A stretch of DNA of 64,000 nucleotides from Stenotrophomonas rhizophila (GCF_003751305.1 NZ_RJKV01000001.1:310001-374000), one strand, 5' to 3'; positions 1 through 11,304 are shown, numbered from the stretch's first letter. The notes: generated by a model not told the origin, from the sequence alone. Numbers and translations: made by a program.

Positions 1-215
1 CCGCGCCGGACATCGCCGGCCAGGGCAAGGCCAATCCGTGCGCGCTGCTGCTGGCCGCCGCGCAGATGCTGGACCACGTCGGCCAGGTCGAGAACGCCGA
101 GCGCCTGCGCAAGGCCATCGTGGCCACGCTGGAAGCCAAGGATTCGCTGACCGGCGATCTGGGTGGCACCGGCAACACCATGGGCTTTGCCCAGGCCATC
201 GCCAGCCGCCTGTAA
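1..215 (+). CDS. NAD-type isocitrate/isopropylmalate dehydrogenase family, C-terminal fragment
   Basis: Only the last ~70 codons are in the window (frame starting at base 3, stop TAA 213-215). The residues APDIAGQGKANPCALLLAAA match the conserved C-terminal substrate and cofactor lobe of the isocitrate/isopropylmalate dehydrogenase family, and the tail (DLGGTGNTMGFAQAIASRL) fits the short NAD-dependent isocitrate dehydrogenases of xanthomonads better than LeuB. The enzyme would decarboxylate isocitrate to 2-oxoglutarate in the TCA cycle. The start and the active-site arginines lie outside the window, so the choice between Icd and LeuB-like paralogues is inference. A strong terminator follows. 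Confidence 0.75.
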   Translation, partial: APDIAGQGKANPCALLLAAAQMLDHVGQVENAERLRKAIVATLEAKDSLTGDLGGTGNTMGFAQAIASRL

Positions 216-237
216 GCGCGCGGGTCGGTTGTGCAGA

Positions 238-267
238 AAGCGGGGCGCTTCGGCGTCCCGCTTTTTT
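238..267 (+). terminator. Rho-independent terminator of the dehydrogenase gene
   Basis: An 11-bp stem (AAGCGGGGCGC with GCGTCCCGCTT, one G-T pair) closed by a TTCG loop is followed by six Ts. It lies 22 nt after the stop codon. Confidence 0.9.
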
Positions 268-424
268 GTTGTCTGTTCAATGCCGGGTTCAATGGCGATC
301 CGTAGGGAAGGTCATCCATCAATCTGTGCGAAATATGCACAGATGGTGTTCGGGTAGCTGGCTGTTGGTGCACGGATCCGGCGCGCACCATGCACGTCAT
401 CCCAACCACAGCAGGAGCTTTCCC

Positions 425-1123
425 ATGAACTTCGCCTCCCTGATCAGCCTGGCCGGCATCCTCGGTGTCGCCACCGCGTCCGCCCAGCCCGCCGCCGAGC
501 CGGCTCACCCGACCATCCGCCACATGGCTGGCGCGCAGGACACGAGCGCATTGCCGGCTGGCAAGACCGCGTTGGTGGTGATCGATTTCCAGAACGAATA
601 CTTCGCTGGTGGCCGCATGCCCATCCCTGATGGCGATGCCGCTCTGGCCCAGACCCGCCGCCTGGTGGACTTCGCCGATGCCCACAAGATCCCGGTCATC
701 CACGTCCAGCACGTCCTGCCGGCCGGGGCGCCGCTGTTCGCCGAAGGCCGCCGCACGGTCCAGTTCCACCCGCAGATGCAGCCGCGCAAGGGCGAGCAGG
801 TGATCGCCAAGGACAACGTCAGCGTGTTCGCCGGTGCCTCCGGCCCGGTGCTGGAGCGGGCGCTGAAGGACGCCGGGATCGACACGCTGATCATCGCCGG
901 GTTGCAGACCCATGCCTGTGTCGCCGGCGCCGCCCGTGATGCCGCGCCGAAGGGCCTGAACGTGATCGTCTCCTCCGATGCCACCGCGAGCCGCACTCTG
1001 GATCTGCACGATGGCCGCCAGGTCGGCCACGCCCTCCTGCACGCCGCAGCCCTGGCCAGCATCGAGGACACCTACGGCACCGTGCTGGCCACCGATCAGA
1101 TCCTGGCGCTGCCGGTCCGCTGA
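425..1123 (+). CDS. secreted isochorismatase-family cysteine hydrolase
   Basis: A 232-aa protein with the start at ATG 425, 13 nt behind a GCAGGAG ribosome-binding site; an upstream in-frame extension has no such site. Residues 1-20 are a signal peptide ending ATASA-QP. The mature domain has the isochorismatase-fold triad: Asp54 in VVIDFQNEY, Lys129 in AKDNVSVF and Cys165 in HACVAGAARDA. The family hydrolyses amides or vinyl ethers (isochorismate, nicotinamide, ureido compounds); the substrate cannot be read from sequence. Export is unusual because most members are cytosolic. The LysR gene 64 bp downstream on the same strand may control it. Confidence 0.85.
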   Translation: MNFASLISLAGILGVATASAQPAAEPAHPTIRHMAGAQDTSALPAGKTALVVIDFQNEYFAGGRMPIPDGDAALAQTRRLVDFADAHKIPVIHVQHVLPAGAPLFAEGRRTVQFHPQMQPRKGEQVIAKDNVSVFAGASGPVLERALKDAGIDTLIIAGLQTHACVAGAARDAAPKGLNVIVSSDATASRTLDLHDGRQVGHALLHAAALASIEDTYGTVLATDQILALPVR

Positions 1124-1186
1124 GCTGCACCGGCCTTGTTATGCTGCCGGCACCGCCACAGGGGCCGGCCGCTGCACGGGAGCGAG

Positions 1187-2110
1187 ATGGACCAGTTTTC
1201 CGCGATGAAGGCATTCCGCAGCATCGTCGATGCGGGCAGTTTCACCGCCGCCGCCGAGCGTCTGGACACCACCCATTCGTCGATGTCGCGGCAGCTGCGC
1301 CAGCTGGAAGCGCACCTGGGGTCACGCCTGCTGGATCGCAACAGCCGCCGGCTGACATTGACCGAAGCCGGGCGGACCTACTACCAGGACTGTGTGGATA
1401 TCCTGGACCGGCTGGAGGTGGCCGAGCAGCGCCTGCAGGCCGATCACGACGCACCCAGCGGGTTGCTGCGGGTCAGTGCACCGCTGGTGATCGGCACGCT
1501 GGAACTCTCTCAATGGTTGCCTGCCTTTCTGGACCAGTACCCCGGCATCGCGCTGGATCTGTCCTGCGATGATCGCCAGGTCGATCTGATCGGGGGTGGT
1601 TACGACATGGCCCTGCGCATCGCCGGGCCATTGGCCGACAGCACGCTGGTGGCGAGCGAACTGGCTGTGACCGACATGGTGCTGGTGGCAGCGCCGCGCT
1701 ACATCGCGCAATGGGGGCTGCCGCGCCAGCCAACGGATCTGGCCCGACATGCGCTGATCGGGTTCGCTGGCGCGCGTGGGCCGGTGGCGTGGTCACTGAC
1801 CTCCGCACGAGGCGTGCAGAGCGAGATCCAACCGCAGGGGCGGCTGCGCGTGGATGCGATCCCGGCGCTGTACGCGGCCGTTCTGGCGGGGCAGGGCATC
1901 GCTGCGTTCACCCGCCTGACCGTGCAGGACGATCTACTGCATGGTCGTCTGGTGCGCGTTCTTCCGCAGCATCATGCCGGGCGCCGGCACTACTACGCGG
2001 TGTACCCACACGCACGCCAGCTGGCGCCCAAAGTGCGCGCGCTGGCCGACTTCATGGCCCGGCACTACACCGCGCTCCAGCAGTTGCGCGCAGTCGTACC
2101 GGAGGCATGA
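1187..2110 (+). CDS. LysR-family transcriptional regulator
   Basis: A 307-aa protein with the start at ATG 1187 behind GGGAGCGAG. The N-terminal winged HTH begins MDQFSAMKAFRSIVDAGSF and contains the LysR recognition helix region (SMSRQLRQLEAHLGSRLLDR); a substrate-binding domain follows (about residues 90-300, PLVIGTLELSQWLPAFLDQYP). It resembles the CrgA/aaeR-like branch that often controls nearby oxidoreductases or hydrolases, so the upstream isochorismatase-type gene is a possible target. The inducer is unknown. It ends 48 bp from the convergent BI-1 gene. Confidence 0.88.
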   Translation: MDQFSAMKAFRSIVDAGSFTAAAERLDTTHSSMSRQLRQLEAHLGSRLLDRNSRRLTLTEAGRTYYQDCVDILDRLEVAEQRLQADHDAPSGLLRVSAPLVIGTLELSQWLPAFLDQYPGIALDLSCDDRQVDLIGGGYDMALRIAGPLADSTLVASELAVTDMVLVAAPRYIAQWGLPRQPTDLARHALIGFAGARGPVAWSLTSARGVQSEIQPQGRLRVDAIPALYAAVLAGQGIAAFTRLTVQDDLLHGRLVRVLPQHHAGRRHYYAVYPHARQLAPKVRALADFMARHYTALQQLRAVVPEA

Positions 2111-2132
2111 AAAAGGCGCCTCGCGGCGCCTT
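2109..2132 (-). terminator. terminator between convergent LysR and BI-1 genes
   Basis: The stem AAGGCGCC-TCGC-GGCGCCTT is followed by a T-run only on the minus strand (TTTTTC). It therefore serves mainly the BI-1 gene, and its T side overlaps the LysR stop codon. Confidence 0.75.
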
Positions 2133-2157
2133 CGTCATATCGATGCGGGTGTGGGGC

Positions 2158-2916
2158 TCAGCGCTGCTGGATCTTGGACAGCAGGCGCAGGAATTCCACA
2201 TACAGCCACACCAGCGTGACCATCAGGCCGAACGCGCCGTACCACTCCATGAACTTCGGTGCGCGTGCCTCGGCGCCGGTTTCGATGAAGTCGAAATCCA
2301 GCACCAGGTTCAACGCGGCCACCACCACCACGAACAGGCTGAAGGCGATGCCCATCCAGCCGCCTTCGTGGATCATCGGCACGTTGATGTTGAAGAAGCT
2401 CAGCACGAACGAGGCCAGGTACAGCAGCGCGATGCCGCCGGTTGCCGCCACCACGCCCAGTTTGAAGTTCTCGGTGACCTTGATCAGGCCGCTGCGGTAC
2501 ACCGCCAGCATCACGAACATCGTGCCGAAGGTCAGCATCACCGCCTGCATCACGATGCCGGGGAACTTGGCATTGAACATCGCCGAGATCGCGCCGAGGA
2601 ACAGGCCTTCCACGAGTGCATACATCGGTGCGGTGACCGGCGACCATTCCTTCTTGAACACGGTCACCAGGGCCAGTACCAGGCCGCCGATCGCACCAAC
2701 CAGCGTGTACAGCATGGCGCTGGAGGTGGGCAGGCCGTTCGCATCGACCGACTGGCTCCACGCGAAGGCGGCCGTCAGCACGGTCAGCAACAGCAACACG
2801 CCGGTCTTGTTGACGGTGCCGTTGATGGTCATCGCCTGGTCGGGGCGGGCCACGACCGAGCCGCTGGCCAGGTCGAGGAAGGTGGACTCGGAAAGTGCGG
2901 GATTGCCGCTGCGCAT
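2158..2916 (-). CDS. Bax inhibitor-1/YccA family membrane protein
   Basis: A 252-aa integral membrane protein. The start is the ATG at 2916 (MRSGNPALSESTF), preceded by AAGGAGATT; the open frame extends upstream without a site. About seven hydrophobic segments are visible (for example GVLLLLTVLTAAFAW, TFGTMFVMLAVYRSGLI, GIAFSLFVVVVAALNLVLDF). This matches the Bax1-I/TMBIM fold of the YccA/YbhL type, inner-membrane proteins proposed to act in pH- or Ca2+-dependent leak and to interact with FtsH. The N-terminal STFLDL...MTINGTVNKTG pattern is typical of the YccA branch. Confidence 0.88.
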   Translation of the reverse strand: MRSGNPALSESTFLDLASGSVVARPDQAMTINGTVNKTGVLLLLTVLTAAFAWSQSVDANGLPTSSAMLYTLVGAIGGLVLALVTVFKKEWSPVTAPMYALVEGLFLGAISAMFNAKFPGIVMQAVMLTFGTMFVMLAVYRSGLIKVTENFKLGVVAATGGIALLYLASFVLSFFNINVPMIHEGGWMGIAFSLFVVVVAALNLVLDFDFIETGAEARAPKFMEWYGAFGLMVTLVWLYVEFLRLLSKIQQR

Positions 2917-3023
2917 TGCCAATCTCCTTGATGGGGTAGGGGTTCGGCCCTCCGGCCGCTGCCCCGAGCATAGCCGAAGCCGCCATCGGCAATGACGACA
3001 TGTGAATTGATGTGTGAAAACCG

Positions 3024-3052
3024 TTGACAGATGCCATGCCGATTCCCACAAT
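3024..3052 (+). promoter_or_regulatory. sigma-70-type promoter of the tRNA-Pro/Arg/His cluster
   Basis: TTGACA (3024-3029) and CACAAT (3047-3052) are separated by 17 bp. The first tRNA begins 43 bp after the -10 box. Confidence 0.7.
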
Positions 3053-3094
3053 AGGCGGCTCTTTCGGGGGGAACCCCGGAGGGAAACAAACCGC

Positions 3095-3171
3095 CGGGGT
3101 ATAGCGCAGTCTGGTAGCGCGCCTGCTTTGGGAGCAGGATGTCGGGGGTTCGAATCCCTCTACCCCGACCA
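3095..3171 (+). tRNA. tRNA-Pro (TGG)
   Basis: A 77-nt cloverleaf with acceptor CGGGGTA pairing with TACCCCG, anticodon loop TTTGGGA (anticodon TGG), T-loop GTTCGAATC and encoded CCA. Confidence 0.95.
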
Positions 3172-3216
3172 AGCCCGCTGCTCAAATCGGGATTGGAGTG
3201 CGACAATCCGGACCGA

Positions 3217-3293
3217 GCGCCCGTAGCTCAACTGGATAGAGCACCGGCCTTCTAAGCCGGCGGTTACAGGTTCGATTCCTGTCGGGCGCACCA
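3217..3293 (+). tRNA. tRNA-Arg (TCT)
   Basis: A 77-nt cloverleaf with acceptor GCGCCCG pairing with CGGGCGC, anticodon loop CTTCTAA (anticodon TCT), T-loop GTTCGATTC and encoded CCA. It is 45 nt after tRNA-Pro, probably in the same transcript. Confidence 0.95.
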
Positions 3294-3327
3294 TCCGGTG
3301 CAAGCGGTAGGAGACAAGGTTTTCAGT

Positions 3328-3405
3328 GGTGGCTGTAGCTCAGTTGGTTAGAGTTCCGGATTGTGATTCCGGTGGTCGGGGGTTCGAGTCCCCTCAGCCA
3401 CCCCA
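3328..3405 (+). tRNA. tRNA-His (GTG)
   Basis: The acceptor GTGGCTG (3329-3335) pairs with CAGCCAC, with an extra G at -1 (3328) as expected for tRNA-His. The anticodon is GTG in loop TTGTGAT and CCA is encoded. It is the third gene of the Pro-Arg-His transcript. Confidence 0.95.
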
Positions 3406-3440
3406 CTGATTCAAACTGGTTCACCGAAAGTGAATCAGGG

Positions 3441-3468
3441 TTGCAAAAGGCAGCACACACGCTACAAT
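3441..3468 (+). promoter_or_regulatory. promoter of first tRNA-Lys
   Basis: TTGCAA (3441-3446) and TACAAT (3463-3468) are separated by 16 bp and followed by a GC-rich discriminator (GTGCGCC), as in stringently controlled stable-RNA promoters. Confidence 0.6.
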
Positions 3469-3485
3469 GTGCGCCTGAGTTTTCA

Positions 3486-3561
3486 GGGCTGTTAGCTCAG
3501 TTGGTAGAGCAGTTGACTCTTAATCAATAGGTCCAAGGTTCGAATCCTTGACAGCCCACCA
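3486..3561 (+). tRNA. tRNA-Lys (CTT), copy 1
   Basis: A 76-nt cloverleaf with acceptor GGGCTGT pairing with ACAGCCC, anticodon loop CTCTTAA (anticodon CTT) and encoded CCA. It is identical in sequence to copy 2 at 3722. Confidence 0.95.
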
Positions 3562-3567
3562 AGACAG

Positions 3568-3597
3568 AAGCCATCGGGTCCGCCCGGTGGCTTTTTT
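3568..3597 (+). terminator. terminator after tRNA-Lys copy 1
   Basis: AAGCCATCGGG-TCCG-CCCGGTGGCTT stem followed by a T6 run. Confidence 0.9.
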
Positions 3598-3675
3598 CTT
3601 GATTGAATGTGGTGTGGAGCAGATGGATTGTTGAGCGTTTACGGACGCCATTCGCCATCCATTCAAACAAAACGC

Positions 3676-3705
3676 TTGCGTCGCGCGCAGGAAATCCTGC
3701 ATAAT
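3676..3705 (+). promoter_or_regulatory. promoter of second tRNA-Lys
   Basis: TTGCGT (3676-3681) and CATAAT (3700-3705) are separated by 18 bp. The tRNA starts 17 nt after the -10 box. Confidence 0.6.
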
Positions 3706-3721
3706 TCGCCTCCCGATTTTC

Positions 3722-3797
3722 GGGCTGTTAGCTCAGTTGGTAGAGCAGTTGACTCTTAATCAATAGGTCCAAGGTTCGAATCCTTGACAGCCCACCA
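3722..3797 (+). tRNA. tRNA-Lys (CTT), copy 2
   Basis: A 76-nt tRNA identical to the copy at 3486. It has its own promoter and terminator, so the two copies are independently transcribed duplicates. Confidence 0.95.
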
Positions 3798-3802
3798 AGA
3801 CG

Positions 3803-3833
3803 AAAGCCGCCTGGTCCGCCAGGCGGCTTTTTT
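3803..3833 (+). terminator. terminator after tRNA-Lys copy 2
   Basis: AAAGCCGCCTGG-TCCG-CCAGGCGGCTT stem plus T6. The stem differs in sequence from the copy-1 terminator but has the same TCCG loop. Confidence 0.9.
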
Positions 3834-3994
3834 CTTGTCTGCGCCCAAGGGCGCCTGGCTGAAATCCCCCTGAAACCAGCGCCGATCGCGTCATGCCACT
3901 TGCTCAAGCTGCGTCCCAGCGCACGGATCGCACGACGCGATAGCGTTCCACTGATGTCTCCGCGCCATCGGCGCATAGCGAGAGACGCCCCGCC

Positions 3995-4273
3995 ATGAAA
4001 TACATCACCTTGTCCGCGCTCGTGCTGGCAGCATGCGCGACGACCGCGACCGCGACCGCGGCCGCGGCGCCTGCCCACGAACTCACTGCGCTGCATCCCG
4101 CAGACATCGCTGCTCGCGCCACCACTGTCGTGCGCGGCGATCTGGTTCCCGGCCACGTGCGCCCCGTGCAACCGCTTGCCAGGGCGCAGGCCGATGTACG
4201 CCTGCCGACGGTGGTCCACACCCACATGCTCGACCGGGAACTCCAGCCGGCGCGTCCCGTAGACGAACACTGA
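3995..4273 (+). CDS. small secreted hypothetical protein
   Basis: A 92-aa open frame from ATG 3995, preceded by a weak GCGAGAG purine stretch. Residues 1-24 look like a signal peptide with an Ala-rich cleavage region (LSALVLAACATTATATAAAA); the cysteine at 14 (LAACA) could alternatively be a lipobox. The rest is low-complexity and matches no family I recognise. It sits between the tRNA-Lys terminator and tRNA-Leu, and codon use is like the rest of the genome. It could be spurious, but the start with signal sequence argues for a real gene. Confidence 0.5.
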   Translation: MKYITLSALVLAACATTATATAAAAPAHELTALHPADIAARATTVVRGDLVPGHVRPVQPLARAQADVRLPTVVHTHMLDRELQPARPVDEH

Positions 4274-4382
4274 AAGCCGGGCGGAGAGAGGCAATGCGCC
4301 GCTCTCCGCCTCGTTAAGCAACATGACGACCTTCCGCTTTCCGGCCGCGCCTGCAACAATGCGCGCCTGAGCTTGCAGGCTC

Positions 4383-4467
<85 letters not shown>

Positions 4468-4700
4468 GTGCAGGGCGTTTTCGCCGGCACCATGACCATG
4501 GGCACGTCCCCGATCGGGGAGACGGCCACATGCTGGCCCTCTGTCGGCCCCGAGCGTTCTCGGCCCGCGCTGGCGGCGCTGGCGTTTATCGGCGAAACTA
4601 CAGGGCTGCGGCGGGCATGTGCGTCCACGACCCCGCGTCCAAAACCCGTTTCATCCATCACATCGTGCCGGGGCCCATGCCGCCGGTGGCAGGAGTCAAC

Positions 4701-5993
4701 ATGCAAGCTTCGATCGAATCCACTGGCAATCTGGAACGCCGCCTGACCTTCTCGCTGCCGGAAGACCGTCTGCAGACGCACATCAGCGGCCGTCTGGGCG
4801 AAATCGCCCGCACCACGCGCATCAAGGGCTTCCGCCCGGGCAAGGTGCCGGCCAAGGTGATCGAGCAGCGTTTCGGCCAGCAGGTCCGCAGCGAAGCCGT
4901 CGACGGCCTGCTGCGTGAGACCTTCGATGCCGCCCTGCGCGAGCACGAGCTGCGCATCGCCGGCACCCCGCGCATCGACAAGGGTGAGGGCGAGCTGTCC
5001 TTCGTGGCCACCGTCGAGCTGGTGCCGGACTTTGGCGACGTGGACGTCAGCAAGTTGACCGTAGTCCGCCACACCGCCGAGATCAACGACGCCGACATCG
5101 ACCAGATGATCACCAACCTGCGCGAACAGCGCCGCAGCTGGAGCCCGGTCACCCGTGGCGCCCAGGACGGCGATCTAGTCGCCCTGGAAACCTGGTCGCA
5201 GGCCGGCGATGAGCGCCTGCCGGCCGAGGGCACCGAAAAGGGCAGCGTGATCGTGGGCCAGGGCATGATGTTCGAGCAGATCGAACAGGGCCTGGTCGGT
5301 CTGACCGCCGGTGAAGAAAAGACCCTGGACGTCGAGTTCCCGGCCGATTGGCGCGTGCCCGCGCTGGCCGGCAAGCAGGTCAAGGTCACCGTCAAGGCGG
5401 TGGACGTGTCCGCGCCGGTGCTGCCGGAAGTCGATGCCGAGTTCATCAAGAGCTTCGGCGTGAAGGGCGGCGACGTGGAGCAGTTCCGCAAGGACATCCG
5501 CGCCAACCTGGAGCGTGAGCTCAAGGGTGCGCTGATGAACCGCCTGCGCCGCGAAGTCGGCGAGCAGCTGATTGCCGCCTACGCCTCGGTCGAAATGCCG
5601 CCGCGCCTGGTCGAGAACGAAGCCCGCGCCATGCTGGCCCAGCAGATCGATCAGATCCGCCGCAGCGGCCGCAACCCGGGCGACGTCCCGGCTGACGCCC
5701 ATGAAGGCTTCAAGGACGCCGCTGCCAAGCGCGTGCTGGTCGGCCTGCTGGTCGGTGAAGTGGCGCGCAAGAATGACCTGCGCCTGGACCCGAAGCGCCT
5801 GAATGAAACCATGCGCCTGATCGCCTCGACCTACGAAGAGCCGGAGCAGGTCATTGAGATGTACCGCAATGACCCCCAGCTGATGACTGGGCTGCAGAAT
5901 CGCGTGATGGAAGAGCAGGTGATCGATTGGATCGCCGAGCGCGCCCAGCACACCGAAGAGAAGCTGTCGTTCCAGGACGCGATCCGCCAGTAA
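4701..5993 (+). CDS. tig: trigger factor (ribosome-associated chaperone, PPIase)
   Basis: A 430-aa protein with the start at ATG 4701 behind CAGGAGTC; the open frame runs further upstream through tRNA-Leu, which cannot be coding. The N-terminal ribosome-docking motif GFRPGKVP is at residues 43-50. A PPIase FKBP-type domain follows (about 150-245, [14 protein letters not shown]...[15 protein letters not shown]) and then the C-terminal chaperone arms. It binds L23 at the peptide exit and shelters nascent chains. The order tig-clpP-clpX-lon-hupB is the classical proteobacterial arrangement. A 233-bp leader separates it from tRNA-Leu. Confidence 0.97.
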   Translation: MQASIESTGNLERRLTFSLPEDRLQTHISGRLGEIARTTRIKGFRPGKVPAKVIEQRFGQQVRSEAVDGLLRETFDAALREHELRIAGTPRIDKGEGELSFVATVELVPDFGDVDVSKLTVVRHTAEINDADIDQMITNLREQRRSWSPVTRGAQDGDLVALETWSQAGDERLPAEGTEKGSVIVGQGMMFEQIEQGLVGLTAGEEKTLDVEFPADWRVPALAGKQVKVTVKAVDVSAPVLPEVDAEFIKSFGVKGGDVEQFRKDIRANLERELKGALMNRLRREVGEQLIAAYASVEMPPRLVENEARAMLAQQIDQIRRSGRNPGDVPADAHEGFKDAAAKRVLVGLLVGEVARKNDLRLDPKRLNETMRLIASTYEEPEQVIEMYRNDPQLMTGLQNRVMEEQVIDWIAERAQHTEEKLSFQDAIRQ

Positions 5994-6010
5994 GCGGCCC
6001 GCGTTTTACG

Positions 6011-6030
6011 CCCCGCGCCCCGGCGCGGGG
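6011..6030 (+). other. strong hairpin between tig and clpP
   Basis: CCCCGCGC and GCGCGGGG form an 8-bp all-GC stem with a short loop. No T-run follows, so it is more likely an RNA-processing or attenuating hairpin than a full terminator. Confidence 0.5.
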
Positions 6031-6059
6031 TCGTTCCCCCCAAAATAGGTGCCTCACTA

Positions 6060-6686
6060 ATGGACAACCGAACCACAGCCCTGAACATGGTTCCGATGGT
6101 GGTCGAACAGACCAGCCGCGGCGAGCGCGCCTATGACATCTATTCGCGCTTGTTGAAAGAGCGTCTTATCTTCCTCGTGGGCCCGATCGACGATCACATG
6201 GCCAACGTGGTGGTGGCGCAGCTGCTGTTCCTGGAAGCGGACAACCCGGAAAAGGACATCAGCATCTACATCAACTCGCCCGGTGGCGTGGTCACCGCCG
6301 GCATGGCGATCTACGACACCATGCAGTACATCAAGCCGGACGTGAGCACCATCTGCGTCGGCCAGGCCGCCTCGATGGGCGCCCTGCTGCTGGCGTCGGG
6401 CGCGGCTGGCAAGCGGTATGCCCTGCCGAACTCGCGCGTGATGATCCACCAGCCGCTGGGCGGCTTCCAGGGCCAGGCCACGGACATCGACATCCATGCC
6501 CGTGAAATCCTGACCCTGCGTTCGCGCCTGAACGAAGTGCTGGCCAAGCACACCGGCCAGTCGCTGGAGACCATCGCCCGGGATACCGAGCGCGACAACT
6601 TCAAGAGCGCGGTCGATGCGGTGGCCTACGGCCTGGTCGACCAGGTCCTGGAGCGTCGTCCGGAAGAGTCGATCCAGCCGGCGTAA
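6060..6686 (+). CDS. clpP: ATP-dependent Clp protease proteolytic subunit
   Basis: A 208-aa serine protease forming the double-heptamer chamber used with ClpX or ClpA. The catalytic triad is Ser105 (GQAASMGA), His130 (MIHQPLGG) and Asp179 (ERDNF), matching E. coli spacing exactly. The first ~14 residues correspond to the processed propeptide. The start ATG 6060 has only a weak GGTG site. It lies 66 bp after tig and 126 bp before clpX. Confidence 0.98.
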   Translation: MDNRTTALNMVPMVVEQTSRGERAYDIYSRLLKERLIFLVGPIDDHMANVVVAQLLFLEADNPEKDISIYINSPGGVVTAGMAIYDTMQYIKPDVSTICVGQAASMGALLLASGAAGKRYALPNSRVMIHQPLGGFQGQATDIDIHAREILTLRSRLNEVLAKHTGQSLETIARDTERDNFKSAVDAVAYGLVDQVLERRPEESIQPA

Positions 6687-6695
6687 GGTTGTGCC

Positions 6696-6717
6696 AAGCC
6701 GGGAAACCGGCTTGTTT
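6696..6717 (+). terminator. terminator-like hairpin between clpP and clpX
   Basis: AAGCCGG-GAAA-CCGGCTT followed by GTTT. The short T-run suggests partial termination and separate control of clpX. Confidence 0.6.
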
Positions 6718-6812
6718 CCACCGGGTCGGGCAGGACTGGCGTCCTCCTGACCCTGTGCTATTCTCGAATCGAACCCCCGTTCAGTCGGGTGGGGTAACTG
6801 GGTAAGCGAAGC

Positions 6813-8102
6813 ATGAGCGAAGACCGCCAAGGTCGTTCCACGGACACCGGCAAGATCCTCTACTGCTCTTTCTGCGGAAAGAGCCAGCATGAGGTGCGCA
6901 AGCTGATTGCGGGTCCGAGCGTGTTCATCTGCGATGAATGCGTCGAGCTGTGCAACGACATCATCCGTGAGGAGCTGGAGGAGAAGGCGCAGTCGGCCCG
7001 CAGTTCGCTGCCCAAGCCGCGCGAGATCCTCGAGGTCCTGGACCAGTACGTGATCGGGCAGAACCGCGCCAAGCGGACCCTGGCCGTGGCCGTATACAAC
7101 CACTACAAGCGCATCGAGAGCCGCCAGAAGAACGACGAGGTCGAACTGGCGAAGTCGAACATCCTGCTGGTCGGTCCGACCGGTTCGGGCAAGACGCTGC
7201 TGGCCGAAACCCTGGCCCGCCTGCTCAATGTGCCGTTCACCATGGCCGACGCCACCACGCTGACCGAAGCCGGTTACGTGGGCGAAGACGTGGAGAACAT
7301 CATCCAGAAGCTGCTGCAGAAGTGCGACTACGATGTCGAGAAGGCACAGCAGGGCATCGTCTACATCGATGAAATCGACAAGATCTCGCGCAAGAGCGAG
7401 AACCCGTCGATCACCCGCGATGTGTCCGGCGAAGGCGTCCAGCAGGCCCTGCTGAAGCTGATCGAAGGCACCGTGGCCAGCGTGCCGCCGCAGGGCGGTC
7501 GCAAGCACCCGCAGCAGGAATTCCTGCAGGTGGACACCAAGAACATCCTGTTCATCTGTGGCGGCGCGTTTGCCGGCCTGGACAAGGTGATCCAGCAGCG
7601 TTCGAACGATTCGGGCGGCATCGGGTTCGGTGCCAAGGTGAAGAGTTCCGAGCGCAAGCAGGAAGTGGGCAAGATCCTGGCCGAAGTCGAGCCGGAAGAT
7701 CTGATCAAGTTCGGCCTGATTCCGGAGTTCGTCGGCCGCCTGCCGGTCGTGGCGACGCTGGAAGAGCTGGACGAGGCCGCCCTGGTGCGCATCCTCACCG
7801 AGCCGAAGAACGCCATCACCAAGCAGTTCAAGAAGCTGTTCGAGATGGAGCACGTCGAGCTGGAGTTCCGTCCGGACGCACTGGCCGCCATTGCCCGCAA
7901 GGCGCTCAAGCGCAAGACCGGTGCCCGCGGCCTGCGTACGATCGTCGAATCGGTCCTGCTGGACACCATGTATGACCTGCCCTCGGCAGAGAACGTCAGC
8001 AAGGTGGTGGTGGACGAATCGGTGATCGAACACAAGTCCGAACCGTACCTGATCTACCAGACGCCACCGGCGCCTGAACAGAAGGCGGCTGGCGCTGAAT
8101 AA
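6813..8102 (+). CDS. clpX: ATP-dependent Clp protease ATP-binding subunit ClpX
   Basis: A 429-aa AAA+ unfoldase. The N-terminal C4 zinc domain has Cys18, Cys21, Cys40 and Cys43. Walker A is GPTGSGKT at 121-128, Walker B is IVYIDEIDK, and the sensor/arginine-finger regions and the ClpP-docking IGF loop (GGIGFGAKV) are present. It recognises tagged substrates (ssrA) and feeds them to ClpP. The start ATG 6813 fits the family N-terminus. A terminator follows at 8156. Confidence 0.98.
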   Translation: MSEDRQGRSTDTGKILYCSFCGKSQHEVRKLIAGPSVFICDECVELCNDIIREELEEKAQSARSSLPKPREILEVLDQYVIGQNRAKRTLAVAVYNHYKRIESRQKNDEVELAKSNILLVGPTGSGKTLLAETLARLLNVPFTMADATTLTEAGYVGEDVENIIQKLLQKCDYDVEKAQQGIVYIDEIDKISRKSENPSITRDVSGEGVQQALLKLIEGTVASVPPQGGRKHPQQEFLQVDTKNILFICGGAFAGLDKVIQQRSNDSGGIGFGAKVKSSERKQEVGKILAEVEPEDLIKFGLIPEFVGRLPVVATLEELDEAALVRILTEPKNAITKQFKKLFEMEHVELEFRPDALAAIARKALKRKTGARGLRTIVESVLLDTMYDLPSAENVSKVVVDESVIEHKSEPYLIYQTPPAPEQKAAGAE

Positions 8103-8143
8103 TCAGTTCAAGTAATTGAATTGATAGAATTTTTTCAGAACAG

Positions 8144-8172
8144 CTTGCATCTAGAAGCCGATGGCCCCATAA
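8144..8172 (+). promoter_or_regulatory. possible sigma-32 (heat-shock) promoter of lon
   Basis: CTTGCAT (8144-8150), 14 bp and CCCCATAA (8165-8172) resemble the sigma-32 consensus CTTGAAA-N13-17-CCCCATNT. Lon is a classic heat-shock gene and starts 73 bp downstream. The -10 element lies inside the clpX terminator hairpin. Confidence 0.45.
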
Positions 8173-8192
8173 CGAGGCCATCGGCTTTTTTT
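8156..8192 (+). terminator. clpX terminator
   Basis: AGCCGATGGCC and GGCCATCGGCT form an 11-bp stem followed by T7. Confidence 0.92.
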
Positions 8193-8244
8193 GTATCCGG
8201 GCGAGGCGCCCGGAGGCCATCCCCACTGTTCCACTGGAGCCCAC

Positions 8245-10710
<2,466 letters not shown>

Positions 10711-10759
10711 CGCGCGCTGTCCAAGTGCCCGAAACCCGCGTCGTTATTGGCTTTTCAGC

Positions 10760-10788
10760 TTGCGCGGGTAGGGGGGCACTGGTATAAA
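10760..10788 (+). promoter_or_regulatory. hupB promoter
   Basis: TTGCGC (10760-10765) and TATAAA (10783-10788) with 17-bp spacing, giving a leader of about 120 nt before hupB. Confidence 0.7.
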
Positions 10789-10917
10789 AGCACCACTCGT
10801 GAGTCAGCGTCATGCTGAATTCGGCGAACAGAGAACTTCACTGGCATCCGGCGGCGTATCGTCCTCGGGTGTCTCAATGTTGAATCCGCGGAATCCCCGC
10901 CAAAGGAGCTGTAGAGA

Positions 10918-11190
10918 ATGAACAAGACCGAATTGATCGACGCCGTTGCTGAAGCCGCCGACCTGACCAAGGCCGAGTCCAGCCGCGCCGTTGATGCCGT
11001 CATCGCTTCCGTCACCAAGGCCCTGAAGGGCGGTGACGCGGTGACGCTGGTGGGCTTCGGCACGTTCCAGGTCCGCGACCGCGCTGCCCGTACCGGCCGC
11101 AACCCGAAGACCGGCGACACCATCAAGATCGCTGCGTCGAAGAATCCGTCGTTCAAGGCTGGCAAAGCCCTGAAGGATGCCGTAAACTAA
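10918..11190 (+). CDS. hupB: DNA-binding protein HU-beta
   Basis: A 90-aa histone-like protein, start ATG 10918 behind AAAGGAGCTG. The typical HU sequence is present: [11 protein letters not shown] at the N-terminus, [21 protein letters not shown] forming the DNA-contacting arm with the intercalating Pro, and the [12 protein letters not shown] end. It bends and compacts DNA as a dimer. It follows lon as in many proteobacteria. The stop codon is only 11 nt from tRNA-Val, with no terminator between. Confidence 0.97.
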   Translation: MNKTELIDAVAEAADLTKAESSRAVDAVIASVTKALKGGDAVTLVGFGTFQVRDRAARTGRNPKTGDTIKIAASKNPSFKAGKALKDAVN

Positions 11191-11201
11191 GCGGCTTGCT
11201 G

Positions 11202-11276
11202 GGGTGCTTAGCTCAGCGGTAGAGCGTCTCCTTTACACGGAGAGGGTCGGGGGTTCGAAACCCTCAGCACCCACCA
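11202..11276 (+). tRNA. tRNA-Val (TAC)
   Basis: A 75-nt cloverleaf with acceptor GGGTGCT pairing with AGCACCC, anticodon TAC in loop TTTACAC, and encoded CCA. It lies directly downstream of hupB, probably in the same transcript. Confidence 0.95.
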
Positions 11277-11304
11277 GGCACTGCCAGTAAAAGTTTTGAA
11301 ATGT

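Noticed and set aside
3014..3226. Short open frames across the tRNA cluster
   Set aside because: They lie inside tRNA genes and lack start signals.
6057..8033. 658-codon open frame on the minus strand over clpP-clpX
   Set aside because: It is antisense to two certain genes, has no ribosome-binding site, and its His/Leu/Gln-rich low-complexity translation is the usual shadow of high-GC coding sequence.
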